DNA from: Cyanobacteria bacterium UBA8803
Lineage (GTDB): Bacteria > Cyanobacteriota > Cyanobacteriia > Cyanobacteriales > Coleofasciculaceae
DNA: 5,102 bases
NCBI GenBank assembly: GCA_003505715.1
Contig: DNXU01000266.1
Location: 1-5,102, forward strand
Reading direction: 5' to 3'
Both the position numbers and the translations under genes were made by a program. This document shows, piece after piece, positions 1-5,102 of this stretch (the stretch's first letter is position 1; every line of letters starts with the position of its first letter). Under the pieces are notes generated by a model. That model saw nothing but the letters and a program-made list of their open reading frames with translations, was not told where the DNA came from and searched no databases.

Positions 1-65
1 CCCCTAGCCCCCCAAGTTTGGGGGGAACCAGAATTTTCTCCCCCCAAACTTAGGGGGTTGGAGGG
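1..65. repeat. C/G-rich intergenic inverted repeat (MITE-like), copy 1
   Basis: Two arms face each other. AAGTTTGGGGGG at 14-25 is the exact reverse complement of CCCCCCAAACTT at 40-51, with a 14-nt loop. The pairing continues outward imperfectly through the C run at 8-13 and the G run at 53-57, with A52 bulged. The left arm can also fold on itself (CCCCCC 8-13 with GGGGGG 20-25). The left arm matches a second copy at 3863-3892: the first 15 bases and the closing GGGGGGAACC are identical. No ORF or transposase is associated, so this is a non-autonomous dispersed repeat. It may begin before the window. It could act as a bidirectional transcription barrier, but there is no T-run for a classical terminator. 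Confidence 0.75.
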
Positions 66-218
66 TCAAAATGCCTAAGTCCTGTTTATTTAATTACTGC
101 TGTTGGCTAGAGGATATCCGGAAAATTTGCATCAGTAGGCAGGAATAAGGAAAAGGGGAAGAGGGTATGAGGGTATGAATTTTACTGAACTCCAGCTTGC
201 GTTGGTGCCTAGGAAAAA
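66..218. other. Non-coding stretch upstream of the heptad repeat
   Basis: No credible gene is present. The reverse-strand ORFs that cross it are translations of the adjacent repeat. The only structure I see is an 8-bp tandem duplication, GAGGGTAT at 161-168 and 169-176. A promoter for the downstream transporter gene should lie here or inside the repeat array, but I found no -35/-10 pair with acceptable spacing. Confidence 0.5.
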
Positions 219-323
219 CCAACAACCAACAACCAACAACCAACAACCAACAACCAACAACCAACAACCAGCAACCAACAACAAATAACCAACAACCAAC
301 AACCAACAACCAACAACAAATAA
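219..323 (+). repeat. Heptanucleotide tandem repeat array (STRR), 15 x CCAACAA
   Basis: Fifteen consecutive 7-bp units stay in perfect phase over 105 bp. Twelve are exactly CCAACAA, one is CCAGCAA (268-274) and two are CAAATAA (282-288 and 317-323). The last unit ends three bases before the ATG of the transporter gene, so the array would be the 3' part of its leader if transcription begins upstream. Short tandemly repeated heptamers of this kind are known from filamentous cyanobacteria and vary in copy number. A transcript of this sequence has few G residues and should be largely unstructured. On the opposite strand it translates to repeating LLVVGCW, which I regard as an artefact. Confidence 0.95.
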
Positions 324-326
324 CGA

Positions 327-2045
327 ATGGCTAATAGAGTAGACCTCCTGAATCAGTTTGATGGCAAATTGTGGCAACGGTTCTGGGCGATCGCCAAGCC
401 TTACTGGTTTTCTGAAGAAAAAACGATTGCGATCGCGCTTTTATTTATTCTAGTGGGGCTGCGGTTAGCAGTTAGTGGCATTCTTGTGTTCCGGAACTAT
501 CTGGATCGAGACTTTATGAATGCCATTTCGGAGAGGCACTCGGAAGAATTTTTTCAACTGTTGTTGGTCTATGTTGGCGTGTTTGTCTTTGTCACCCCCA
601 TCCAGGTGAGTAGGCGCTATATCGAAGAAAAATTAGGACTTTACTGGCGCAGGTGGTTAACCTATCATTTTTTGGAAAAATACTTAGGCGATCGCGCTTA
701 CTACAAAATCGAGCAAACTGAAAAAATTGACAACCCAGATCAGCGGATTTCCGAAGATATTAGAGCCTTTACCAAAGGCTCTCTTTCTTTTTTATTGCTG
801 ATTGTGGGCGAAGTTTTTGACCTGATTGCTTTTATCGGAATTCTGTGGTCAATTTCAGTTCCCCTCGTAATTGTCGTAGTCATCTACTCAGCCTTGGGAA
901 CGGCGATAACAGCTGGGTTGGGGAAAAAGCTAATTAGCCTGAACTTCAACCAACTCAGACGAGAAGCGGATTTTCGCTATGGCTTAGTTCACGTCCGGGA
1001 TCATGCTGAAGCGATCGCCTTCTATGGTGGAGAGGCTCAAGAGTCACTCCAAGTGAGGCGGCGCTTCGAGCAGGTGTTCAACAACTTTAGCCGTCTGATT
1101 AATTGGCAGCGGAATTTAGAATTTATCACCACTGGGTATAACTACATCGACAACATTCTACCAGCCTTGGTGGTCGCCCCCATGTATTTCGACGGTTTGG
1201 TTGGGTTTGGAGTAGTGGTCCAATCTATTAAAGCCTTTAAGCAGGTTTTAGACTCGCTGTCGGTGGTTGTGAATAAGTTTGACGAGTTGAGTGCTTTTGC
1301 TGCTGGGGTAAATCGCCTATCTACCTTTGACCAAGCCTTGTCAACACCTGCTGCTTCAAGTCGTAGTTTAGGGGAGACCTTCATTGATACAGTAGTAGAC
1401 GATCGGCTCCTGTTGGAACGGGTGACGCTCTTAACCCCGAAGCAAGAAAAAACCCTAGTCAAAGATGTCTCGGTTGCCGTGCAACCCGGTGAAGGGTTAT
1501 TGATGATGGGGCCAAGTGGCTGTGGCAAGAGTTCCCTGCTGCGAGCGATCGCGGGATTGTGGAAATCTGGCACTGGACGCTTAGTAAGACCCAACTTAGA
1601 GGAAATGTTATTCTTACCCCAGCGTCCTTATATGGTTTTAGGTTCCCTGCGCCTCCAGTTGTTGTATCCTCACACCCATCGCCAAATTGAGGAGGATAAA
1701 CTGTATCAGGTGTTGGAAATGGTTAACCTCACCGATTTACCCCATATAGTTGGTGGGTTCGATATCGAGTTAGACTGGGCTGATATTTTATCGTTGGGAG
1801 AGCAACAGCGTTTAGCCTTTGCTCGACTACTACTGGCAGCTCCTCGTTATGCAATTTTAGACGAAGCTACCAGTGCGTTGGATGTAAAAAACGAGCAACG
1901 CCTTTACCAACACTTGCAACAGAACGGTACAACCCTAATCAGTGTCGCTCACCGTACCACCTTACTGTCCTTTCATGCCTCTGTCTTAGAACTTGATGGC
2001 AATTCCAATTGGCGGCTAATTCCAGCTCAAGACTATTCTCTCTAG
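327..2045 (+). CDS. ABC half-transporter, ABCD/YddA/SbmA-BacA type (fused permease and ATPase)
   Basis: A 572-residue inner-membrane exporter-fold half-transporter, expected to work as a homodimer. The N-terminal half carries five or six membrane segments (about 33-55, 75-96, 153-175, 177-198, 274-300). It has two hallmarks of the ABC_membrane_2/SbmA_BacA group: NPDQRISEDI at 136-145 and APMYFDG at 284-290. The ATPase domain (about 360-560) is complete: Walker A GPSGCGKSS (395-403), Q-loop Q432, signature LSLGEQQR (488-495), Walker B YAILDEATSALD (508-519, catalytic E513) and H-loop H542. Relatives include YddA, mycobacterial Rv1819c (cobalamin and peptide uptake), rhizobial BclA and eukaryotic ABCD proteins. 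The substrate cannot be read from the sequence. ATG at 327 follows the heptad array by three bases and has no Shine-Dalgarno sequence. It is kept because family members usually have 15-20 residues before the RFWAIAKPYW segment. No partner gene is adjacent. Confidence 0.93.
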   Translation: MANRVDLLNQFDGKLWQRFWAIAKPYWFSEEKTIAIALLFILVGLRLAVSGILVFRNYLDRDFMNAISERHSEEFFQLLLVYVGVFVFVTPIQVSRRYIEEKLGLYWRRWLTYHFLEKYLGDRAYYKIEQTEKIDNPDQRISEDIRAFTKGSLSFLLLIVGEVFDLIAFIGILWSISVPLVIVVVIYSALGTAITAGLGKKLISLNFNQLRREADFRYGLVHVRDHAEAIAFYGGEAQESLQVRRRFEQVFNNFSRLINWQRNLEFITTGYNYIDNILPALVVAPMYFDGLVGFGVVVQSIKAFKQVLDSLSVVVNKFDELSAFAAGVNRLSTFDQALSTPAASSRSLGETFIDTVVDDRLLLERVTLLTPKQEKTLVKDVSVAVQPGEGLLMMGPSGCGKSSLLRAIAGLWKSGTGRLVRPNLEEMLFLPQRPYMVLGSLRLQLLYPHTHRQIEEDKLYQVLEMVNLTDLPHIVGGFDIELDWADILSLGEQQRLAFARLLLAAPRYAILDEATSALDVKNEQRLYQHLQQNGTTLISVAHRTTLLSFHASVLELDGNSNWRLIPAQDYSL

Positions 2046-2109
2046 TGCAGCATGGCAGAAATAAATAAAACTTCTCAAGTGAGGATACAAGACGCTTCTA
2101 ATCCAAACC

Positions 2110-2121
2110 TACCTTGAGGTA
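2110..2121. repeat. Short inverted repeat TACCT-tg-AGGTA
   Basis: A perfect 5-bp inverted repeat with a 2-bp centre lies in the gap between the transporter and the Uma2 gene. It overlaps the GAGGT that could serve as ribosome binding site for the 16-codon ORF starting at 2126. In RNA it could form only a small stem (TACC/GGTA, loop TTGA). In DNA it could be a protein-binding half-site pair. It may be chance. Confidence 0.3.
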
Positions 2122-2125
2122 CGAG

Positions 2126-2176
2126 ATGAACAGGTTTTGGGCGCAGTTACGGGGCTTAGTTAAGCTATATATATAG
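2126..2176 (+). CDS. Possible 16-residue small ORF upstream of the Uma2 gene
   Basis: ATG at 2126 is preceded by GAGGT (2116-2120) with a 5-nt spacer and reads MNRFWAQLRGLVKLYI before TAG at 2174-2176, 17 bp upstream of the Uma2 start. The peptide is hydrophobic with three basic residues and could be amphipathic. It has no recognised family. It might be a translated leader for the Uma2 gene, or a decayed remnant of a larger gene, since MNRFxxQL resembles the first residues of YddA-type transporters. It is too short for coding statistics, so chance is the main alternative. Confidence 0.25.
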   Translation: MNRFWAQLRGLVKLYI

Positions 2177-2183
2177 GGCAAAA

Positions 2184-2188
2184 GGGAG
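2184..2188 (+). promoter_or_regulatory. Ribosome binding site of the Uma2 gene
   Basis: GGGAG, preceded by AAA, sits 5 nt upstream of ATG 2194. It is the best Shine-Dalgarno sequence of the four main genes and supports this start over the internal ATG at codon 18. A run TATATATA at 2167-2174, just upstream, could be an AT-rich promoter element, but it has no matching -35 hexamer. Confidence 0.7.
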
Positions 2189-2193
2189 CCAAG

Positions 2194-2811
2194 ATGTTAG
2201 ACCAACAGCTTGTGACAACTGAAGTTGAAGTTGAGACACCCCCAATGGTAGTGCGGTTGCATCCGGTTATTGATTTAACGGACGATCAATTCTTTGAGTT
2301 TTGTCAAATCAACCGGGACTTACGGATTGAACGCACAACTACAGGAGAACTGCTGATTATGCCGCCAACTGGCTCAGAAACAGGTGAAAGTAACTTTAGG
2401 CTAAGTGGTCAGCTTTTTATCTGGACTGAGCAAGATGGAACTGGTACAGGCTTTGACTCCAGCACAGGATTTACCTTGCCCAATGGCGCAACGGTTTCCC
2501 CTGACATATCTTGGGTAAAACTAGAGCGGTGGAATGCGTTGTCAAAAGAACAAAGAACAAAGTTTGCTCCGATAAGTCCAGACTTTGTAGTGGAACTGCG
2601 TTCACCCAGCGACACCTTAAAAGATCTGCAAGACAAAATGCAGCAGTACATGGACAATGGTGTCAGACTGGGATGGTTGATTGACCGGAAGCAGCGGCGA
2701 GTTTATATCTATCGCCCTGGTGTCGCAGTCCAACAACTAGACAATCCTGAAACCGTGAGTGGCGATCCGGAACTCCCTGGTTTTGTTTTGCAATTAGCAC
2801 CAATCTGGTAA
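2194..2811 (+). CDS. Uma2 family (DUF820) PD-(D/E)XK nuclease-fold protein
   Basis: A 205-residue soluble protein, normal length for the family. Uma2/DUF820 proteins have a restriction-endonuclease-like fold, are greatly expanded in cyanobacteria, and mostly have no proven function or target. Family landmarks in order: LTDDQFFEFCQINRDLRIER (28-47), the MPPTGSETGESN segment (56-67), TLPNGATVSPDISWV (94-108, acidic D104), SPDFVVELRSPSD (128-140, acidic E134), the KDLQDKMQQYMDNG helix (143-156, with K148), then GWLIDRKQRRVYIYRPG (160-176). D104 and E134 are the probable metal-binding acids, and the lysine role is uncertain. A GGGAG ribosome binding site fixes the start. It stands alone, with no transposase, methylase or antitoxin-like partner beside it. 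The family assignment is firm; nuclease activity is inferred. Confidence 0.93.
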   Translation: MLDQQLVTTEVEVETPPMVVRLHPVIDLTDDQFFEFCQINRDLRIERTTTGELLIMPPTGSETGESNFRLSGQLFIWTEQDGTGTGFDSSTGFTLPNGATVSPDISWVKLERWNALSKEQRTKFAPISPDFVVELRSPSDTLKDLQDKMQQYMDNGVRLGWLIDRKQRRVYIYRPGVAVQQLDNPETVSGDPELPGFVLQLAPIW

Positions 2812-2823
2812 GAGCGATCGCTC
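2812..2823. repeat. Extended HIP1 palindrome GAGCGATCGCTC
   Basis: A 12-bp perfect palindrome with HIP1 (GCGATCGC, 2814-2821) at its core begins immediately after the TAA of the Uma2 gene. It is the one clearly intergenic HIP1 of the window. Other exact copies lie at 387, 429, 688, 1011, 1545, 3382 and 4068, all within coding sequence. HIP1 is a highly over-represented cyanobacterial motif of uncertain role. Confidence 0.85.
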
Positions 2824-2935
2824 ACGGTAGATATAGCAACAAACTAAAAATAGACCTCAAAATGCCTTGGCTACTGGGTTTGAGCTTGTTTTTAAGCTAA
2901 ATTCTGTCTAAGTCCCGTTAAGAGTTCCCTCTCCC

Positions 2936-2941
2936 TATAAT
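2936..2941 (+). promoter_or_regulatory. Possible -10 box TATAAT next to the kinase start
   Basis: A consensus -10 hexamer ends two bases before ATG 2944. No good -35 is found at 16-18 bp upstream, where the sequence reads roughly GTCCCGT. If it is used, transcription would begin at or just inside the start codon. The gene would then be leaderless or would start at an internal ATG (2965 or 2971). No Shine-Dalgarno sequence precedes ATG 2944. It could equally be chance AT-rich sequence. Confidence 0.3.
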
Positions 2942-2943
2942 CA

Positions 2944-3828
2944 ATGGCCAAAAACGGGCTTTTTATGGGCATGGTTACCTTAGACCTGATTTATCTCAGC
3001 CCTAAGCTGCCAGCACAGAACGAAAAAATTGCCGCCTCTGACTATACTGTCTCAGCTGGTGGCCCTGCCACTAATGCCGCAGTTACCTTTGGTGCTCTGG
3101 GAAACCGATCTACCATACTTGGCGTTCTCGGCACTCACCCGATTACTCAACTCGTGCGTTCGGATGTGGAAGAGTATGGGGTGACTATTGCCGATCTCAA
3201 CCCCACAGCTACCCAGCCACCACCAATTTCTTCTATTATCGTCACTCAAGGGACTGGTGATCGCGCTGTAATTTCCATGAATGCTGCTAAGATTCAAGCT
3301 AGCAGCGATCGAGTCCCTGCGGGTATTGATACTGGGGTCGATATCGTGATGATTGACGGTCATCAAATGGCTGTTAGTCGTGCGATCGCTCAATCTGCCA
3401 AAGCCAATCATATCCCCGTGGTGATTGATGGCGGGAGTTGGAAGCCCGGATTTGACACTATCTTACCCTACGTTGATTACGCCATTTGCTCGGCTAATTT
3501 TTATCCGCCCGGTTGCTGTAGCTGCGAGGATGTTTTGGCTTATCTGGTTGCAGCGGGAATTCCCCATATTGCCATTACCCAAGGAGAGCAACCCATTCAA
3601 TACCTCAGCCTAGGCGAATCAGGCCAATTGCCAGTTCCGCAAGTTAATATCGTTGATACCCTAGGAGCAGGTGACATTTTTCACGGTGCATTCTGTCACT
3701 ACATCCTCCATCACCCTTTTACTAACGCCCTAAAAGCAGCAGCAAATATTGCCGCACATTCCTGCCAATTCTTTGGCACTCGCCAAGGGCTAGCTGAAAA
3801 TAGTAAGAGGAAAGACGGAGAAGCGTAG
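2944..3828 (+). CDS. PfkB-family (ribokinase-like) sugar kinase
   Basis: A 294-residue cytosolic kinase expected to transfer phosphate from ATP to a sugar or nucleoside hydroxyl; the substrate cannot be fixed. The N-terminal strand GLFMGMVTLDLIYL (5-18) supplies the substrate-binding D14. PfkB signature 1 is around AGGPATNAAVTFGALG (38-53). PfkB signature 2, DTLGAGDIFHGAF (238-250), contains the anion hole and catalytic base D244. Length is normal for the family. ATG 2944 is chosen because the first beta strand begins at about residue 5; starting at M8 or M10 would remove most of it. It has no visible Shine-Dalgarno sequence. An unusual cysteine cluster C191, C192, C194 lies in the PPGCCSCEDV segment. 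The stop codon lies inside a small hairpin (3822-3841). Neighbours give no pathway clue. Confidence 0.92.
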   Translation: MAKNGLFMGMVTLDLIYLSPKLPAQNEKIAASDYTVSAGGPATNAAVTFGALGNRSTILGVLGTHPITQLVRSDVEEYGVTIADLNPTATQPPPISSIIVTQGTGDRAVISMNAAKIQASSDRVPAGIDTGVDIVMIDGHQMAVSRAIAQSAKANHIPVVIDGGSWKPGFDTILPYVDYAICSANFYPPGCCSCEDVLAYLVAAGIPHIAITQGEQPIQYLSLGESGQLPVPQVNIVDTLGAGDIFHGAFCHYILHHPFTNALKAAANIAAHSCQFFGTRQGLAENSKRKDGEA

Positions 3829-3841
3829 GGTGCATTACGCT
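3822..3841. repeat. Small inverted repeat AGCGTA/TACGCT across the kinase stop codon
   Basis: AGCGTA (3822-3827) pairs with TACGCT (3836-3841) around an 8-nt loop; the kinase TAG is at 3826-3828. The sequence GTAGGGTGCATTACGC resembles the GTAGGGTGCGTTACGC-type dispersed repeats found between genes in many bacteria (from memory, not searched). There is no U-run, so it is not a typical terminator. Confidence 0.45.
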
Positions 3842-3860
3842 CTTACGACTTGCGCAAAAG

Positions 3861-3892
3861 CCCCCCTAGCCCCCCAAAGAAAGGGGGGAACC
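3861..3892. repeat. C/G-rich intergenic repeat, copy 2 (single arm)
   Basis: CCCCTAGCCCCCCAA at 3863-3877 and GGGGGGAACC at 3883-3892 are identical to bases 1-15 and 20-29 of the window; only the short centre differs (AGAAA against GTTT). CCCCCC (3870-3875) can pair with GGGGGG (3883-3888) over a 7-nt loop. Unlike copy 1, no inverted second arm follows. It lies 33 bp after the kinase stop and might hinder read-through. Confidence 0.75.
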
Positions 3893-3913
3893 GGATTTAT
3901 ATCATGTCCGGTT
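3889..3913. repeat. Hairpin AACCGGA/TCCGGTT
   Basis: A perfect 7-bp stem (3889-3895 with 3907-3913) around an 11-nt AT-rich loop directly follows and shares two bases with the C/G-rich repeat. The two hairpins are in tandem in the 3' region of the kinase gene. A looser 8-bp inverted repeat, GGGCGAGT (3946-3953) and ACTCGCCC (3994-4001), lies further on. No T-run follows any of them. Confidence 0.5.
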
Positions 3914-4060
3914 GCATCAATTATGGTTGGTAGTATGCCATGTAGGGGCGAGTCGCTGTTTGAATGTAGTACTGTAAACAACAAAATAACTCAACTCGCC
4001 CTGATTAACTGTAATGATATCTGTAGGTTGGGTTGATCTGGGGTGGGTTGAGTAGTGGTT

Positions 4061-5083
4061 ATGGTGAGCGATCGCAAACAATCAAGAAAAGAGCTAATTG
4101 CGCAATTGGCATCCCTGCGCCAAGAAGTTGCCAAACACAAAATGGCAACGATAGCGCTGGAAGCTCAAAATGAGTTACTAAGAACCTTTGTGGCCACAGT
4201 AAAGGCAACAACTGGTTCGCTAATGATTAAAGCTCTATTGCAACAAACTTTGCAAATTGCGATTCGGTTAACCACCGCTCAAGAAAGCAGCCTGTTTTTA
4301 CTGAATACTGAGGGTAGGGTGATTGAAAGTATTCTAGCTCGCGGTGCCTTGATTCGAGACCTCAAGCAGAATTTAATCGGTCAGGTTTTGGATAAAGGTC
4401 TTGCAGGTTGGGCAATCCGCCACCGCCAAGTTGGGTTGATCGCCGATACCATGAATGACGATCGCTGGTTGCAATTAGCTAATCAACCTTATACAGTTCG
4501 CTCCGCGTTGTGCCTACCAATCCTAAGAGGTAAAATATTGCTAGGTGTGATCACCTTAATGCACTCGGAACCAGGACATTTTAGCCTTGAATCTGCCCAT
4601 TTAATGCAGATGGCTACCGAACACATGGCTCTGGTACTGGAGAATGCTCTACTTTACACTGAACATCAACTGTCAGAGCCTCAGATGCTTCAAAAAGAGG
4701 AGCCTCCACCGCCTGAACCTGAACCTTACCCAATCCAACCAGAGGAGCCACTGTTTAATCGGGAAGAACTGTCGGTTTTTGGCATTTATATGATGATTGC
4801 CTATGGCAAATTCCTGTACGTTAATCCCCGGATGGCAGAGATTTTTGGTTATAGCTTAGATGAGCTGTTGTCTTTAGAATCCATCTTCGAGCTGGTAACG
4901 GTAGATAGTTGTGGCTTAGTTACCAAGCATATGGAGCGATGTTTGCAAAGTCAGAACAAATGCCTATCATGTACGTTTAAAGGTCAGCGCAAAGATGGCA
5001 GTCTAATTGATGTAGAAGTGTATGGAAAAAATACTACATTTGCTGGTAAGTCTGTGGTGATTGGGATTCTACGGCCTGTTTGA
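4061..5083 (+). CDS. GAF-PAS sensory protein lacking an output domain
   Basis: A 340-residue soluble signalling protein, numbered from ATG 4061. GTG codons at 4055 and 4064 are possible alternatives in the same frame, and ribosome-binding support is weak for all. Residues about 8-45 are a charged helical, probably coiled-coil segment. A GAF domain spans about 54-198, with DKGLAGWAIRHRQVGLIADT at 111-130 and SALCLPI at 148-154. A linker rich in Pro and Glu (about 213-230) leads to a PAS domain (about 236-338): GKFLYVNPRMAEIFGYSLDELL (249-270) and GQRKDGSLIDVEVYG (308-322). No phytochrome-type bilin-binding cysteine is seen in the GAF, so the ligand is unknown. No histidine kinase, GGDEF, EAL, cyclase or DNA-binding domain follows. 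The protein stops where family members usually read RDITERK and continue. It may act through a partner, or be the front part of a split or truncated sensor kinase. A heptad repeat begins one base after the stop. Confidence 0.88.
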   Translation: MVSDRKQSRKELIAQLASLRQEVAKHKMATIALEAQNELLRTFVATVKATTGSLMIKALLQQTLQIAIRLTTAQESSLFLLNTEGRVIESILARGALIRDLKQNLIGQVLDKGLAGWAIRHRQVGLIADTMNDDRWLQLANQPYTVRSALCLPILRGKILLGVITLMHSEPGHFSLESAHLMQMATEHMALVLENALLYTEHQLSEPQMLQKEEPPPPEPEPYPIQPEEPLFNREELSVFGIYMMIAYGKFLYVNPRMAEIFGYSLDELLSLESIFELVTVDSCGLVTKHMERCLQSQNKCLSCTFKGQRKDGSLIDVEVYGKNTTFAGKSVVIGILRPV

Positions 5084-5084
5084 A

Positions 5085-5102
5085 TTGGTTGTTAGTTGTT
5101 GG
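5085..5102 (-). repeat. Heptad STRR array in opposite orientation, partial at window edge
   Basis: TTGGTTG, TTAGTTG and the first four bases of a third unit, TTGG, are in 7-bp phase. They are the complement of the CCAACAA-type units seen at 219-323. The array starts one base after the TGA (5081-5083) of the GAF-PAS gene and continues beyond the window, so its length is unknown. Confidence 0.75.

Noticed and set aside
69..88. Similarity of CTAAGTCCTGTT near 73 to CTAAGTCCCGTT near 2908 as a shared promoter or operator
   Set aside because: One 12-base near match in two different intergenic contexts is too short to support without a genome-wide count.
219..323. CRISPR array
   Set aside because: The units are 7 bp with no spacers between them, and there are no cas genes. 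This is a simple tandem repeat.
94..377. Reverse-strand ORFs with repeating LLVVGCW peptides
   Set aside because: They are the translation of the 7-bp repeat in a frame without stops. The protein has no composition or context of a real gene, and one of them overlaps the transporter start.
1142..1594. 150-codon reverse-strand ORF inside the transporter gene
   Set aside because: It is antisense to conserved ABC transporter sequence including Walker A and has no family features of its own.
2194..2811. Uma2 protein as part of a toxin-antitoxin or restriction system
   Set aside because: No partner ORF, methylase or specificity gene lies beside it. Lone copies are common in cyanobacteria.
2883..2898. 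AGCTT-gttttt-AAGCT as terminator of the Uma2 gene
   Set aside because: The stem is only 5 bp and AT-rich, and no T-run follows it.
3830..4036. 68-codon ORF starting at GTG in the gap after the kinase
   Set aside because: It reads through the C/G-rich repeat and the hairpins, has no ribosome binding site, and encodes no recognisable domain.
4220..4655. GAF domain as a bilin-binding phytochrome or cyanobacteriochrome
   Set aside because: No cysteine followed by histidine is found at the chromophore-binding position, and no DXCF-type motif is seen.

Overview
The window looks like chromosomal DNA of a cyanobacterium, probably a filamentous one. Three things point there. First, the HIP1 octamer GCGATCGC occurs eight times in 5.1 kb, where chance predicts about 0.08. 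Second, there are in-phase heptanucleotide short tandem repeats (CCAACAA, the STRR class) and C/G-rich inverted repeats of a kind common between genes in such genomes. Third, the gene content fits: a Uma2-family protein, a PfkB sugar kinase with a cyanobacterial-style N terminus, and a GAF-PAS protein. The species cannot be named from the sequence alone.

Layout, all genes on the + strand. Positions 1-65 hold a C/G-rich inverted repeat. Positions 66-218 are non-coding with no feature I can name. Positions 219-323 are fifteen uninterrupted 7-bp repeat units that stop three bases before the ATG of the first gene. That gene (327-2045) is an ABC half-transporter of the ABCD/YddA/SbmA-BacA type. 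A 148-bp gap follows, with a possible 16-codon ORF (2126-2176) and a clear ribosome binding site. Next comes a Uma2 (DUF820) PD-(D/E)XK-fold protein (2194-2811), a 132-bp gap, and a PfkB-family sugar kinase (2944-3828). The next gap (3829-4060) carries a second copy of the C/G-rich repeat and several small hairpins. The last gene (about 4061-5083) encodes a GAF-PAS protein with no output domain. Immediately after its stop codon another heptad repeat starts in the opposite orientation and runs off the window.

The genes do not form an obvious pathway. Gaps of 130-230 bp, each with repeats or possible signals, suggest separately expressed genes rather than one operon. I see no phage, transposase, CRISPR or toxin-antitoxin signature and no convincing new multi-gene system. 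The most unusual feature is the repeat architecture. A CCAACAA array forms the whole immediate leader of the transporter gene, which has no Shine-Dalgarno sequence, and the complementary repeat directly abuts the end of the GAF-PAS gene.
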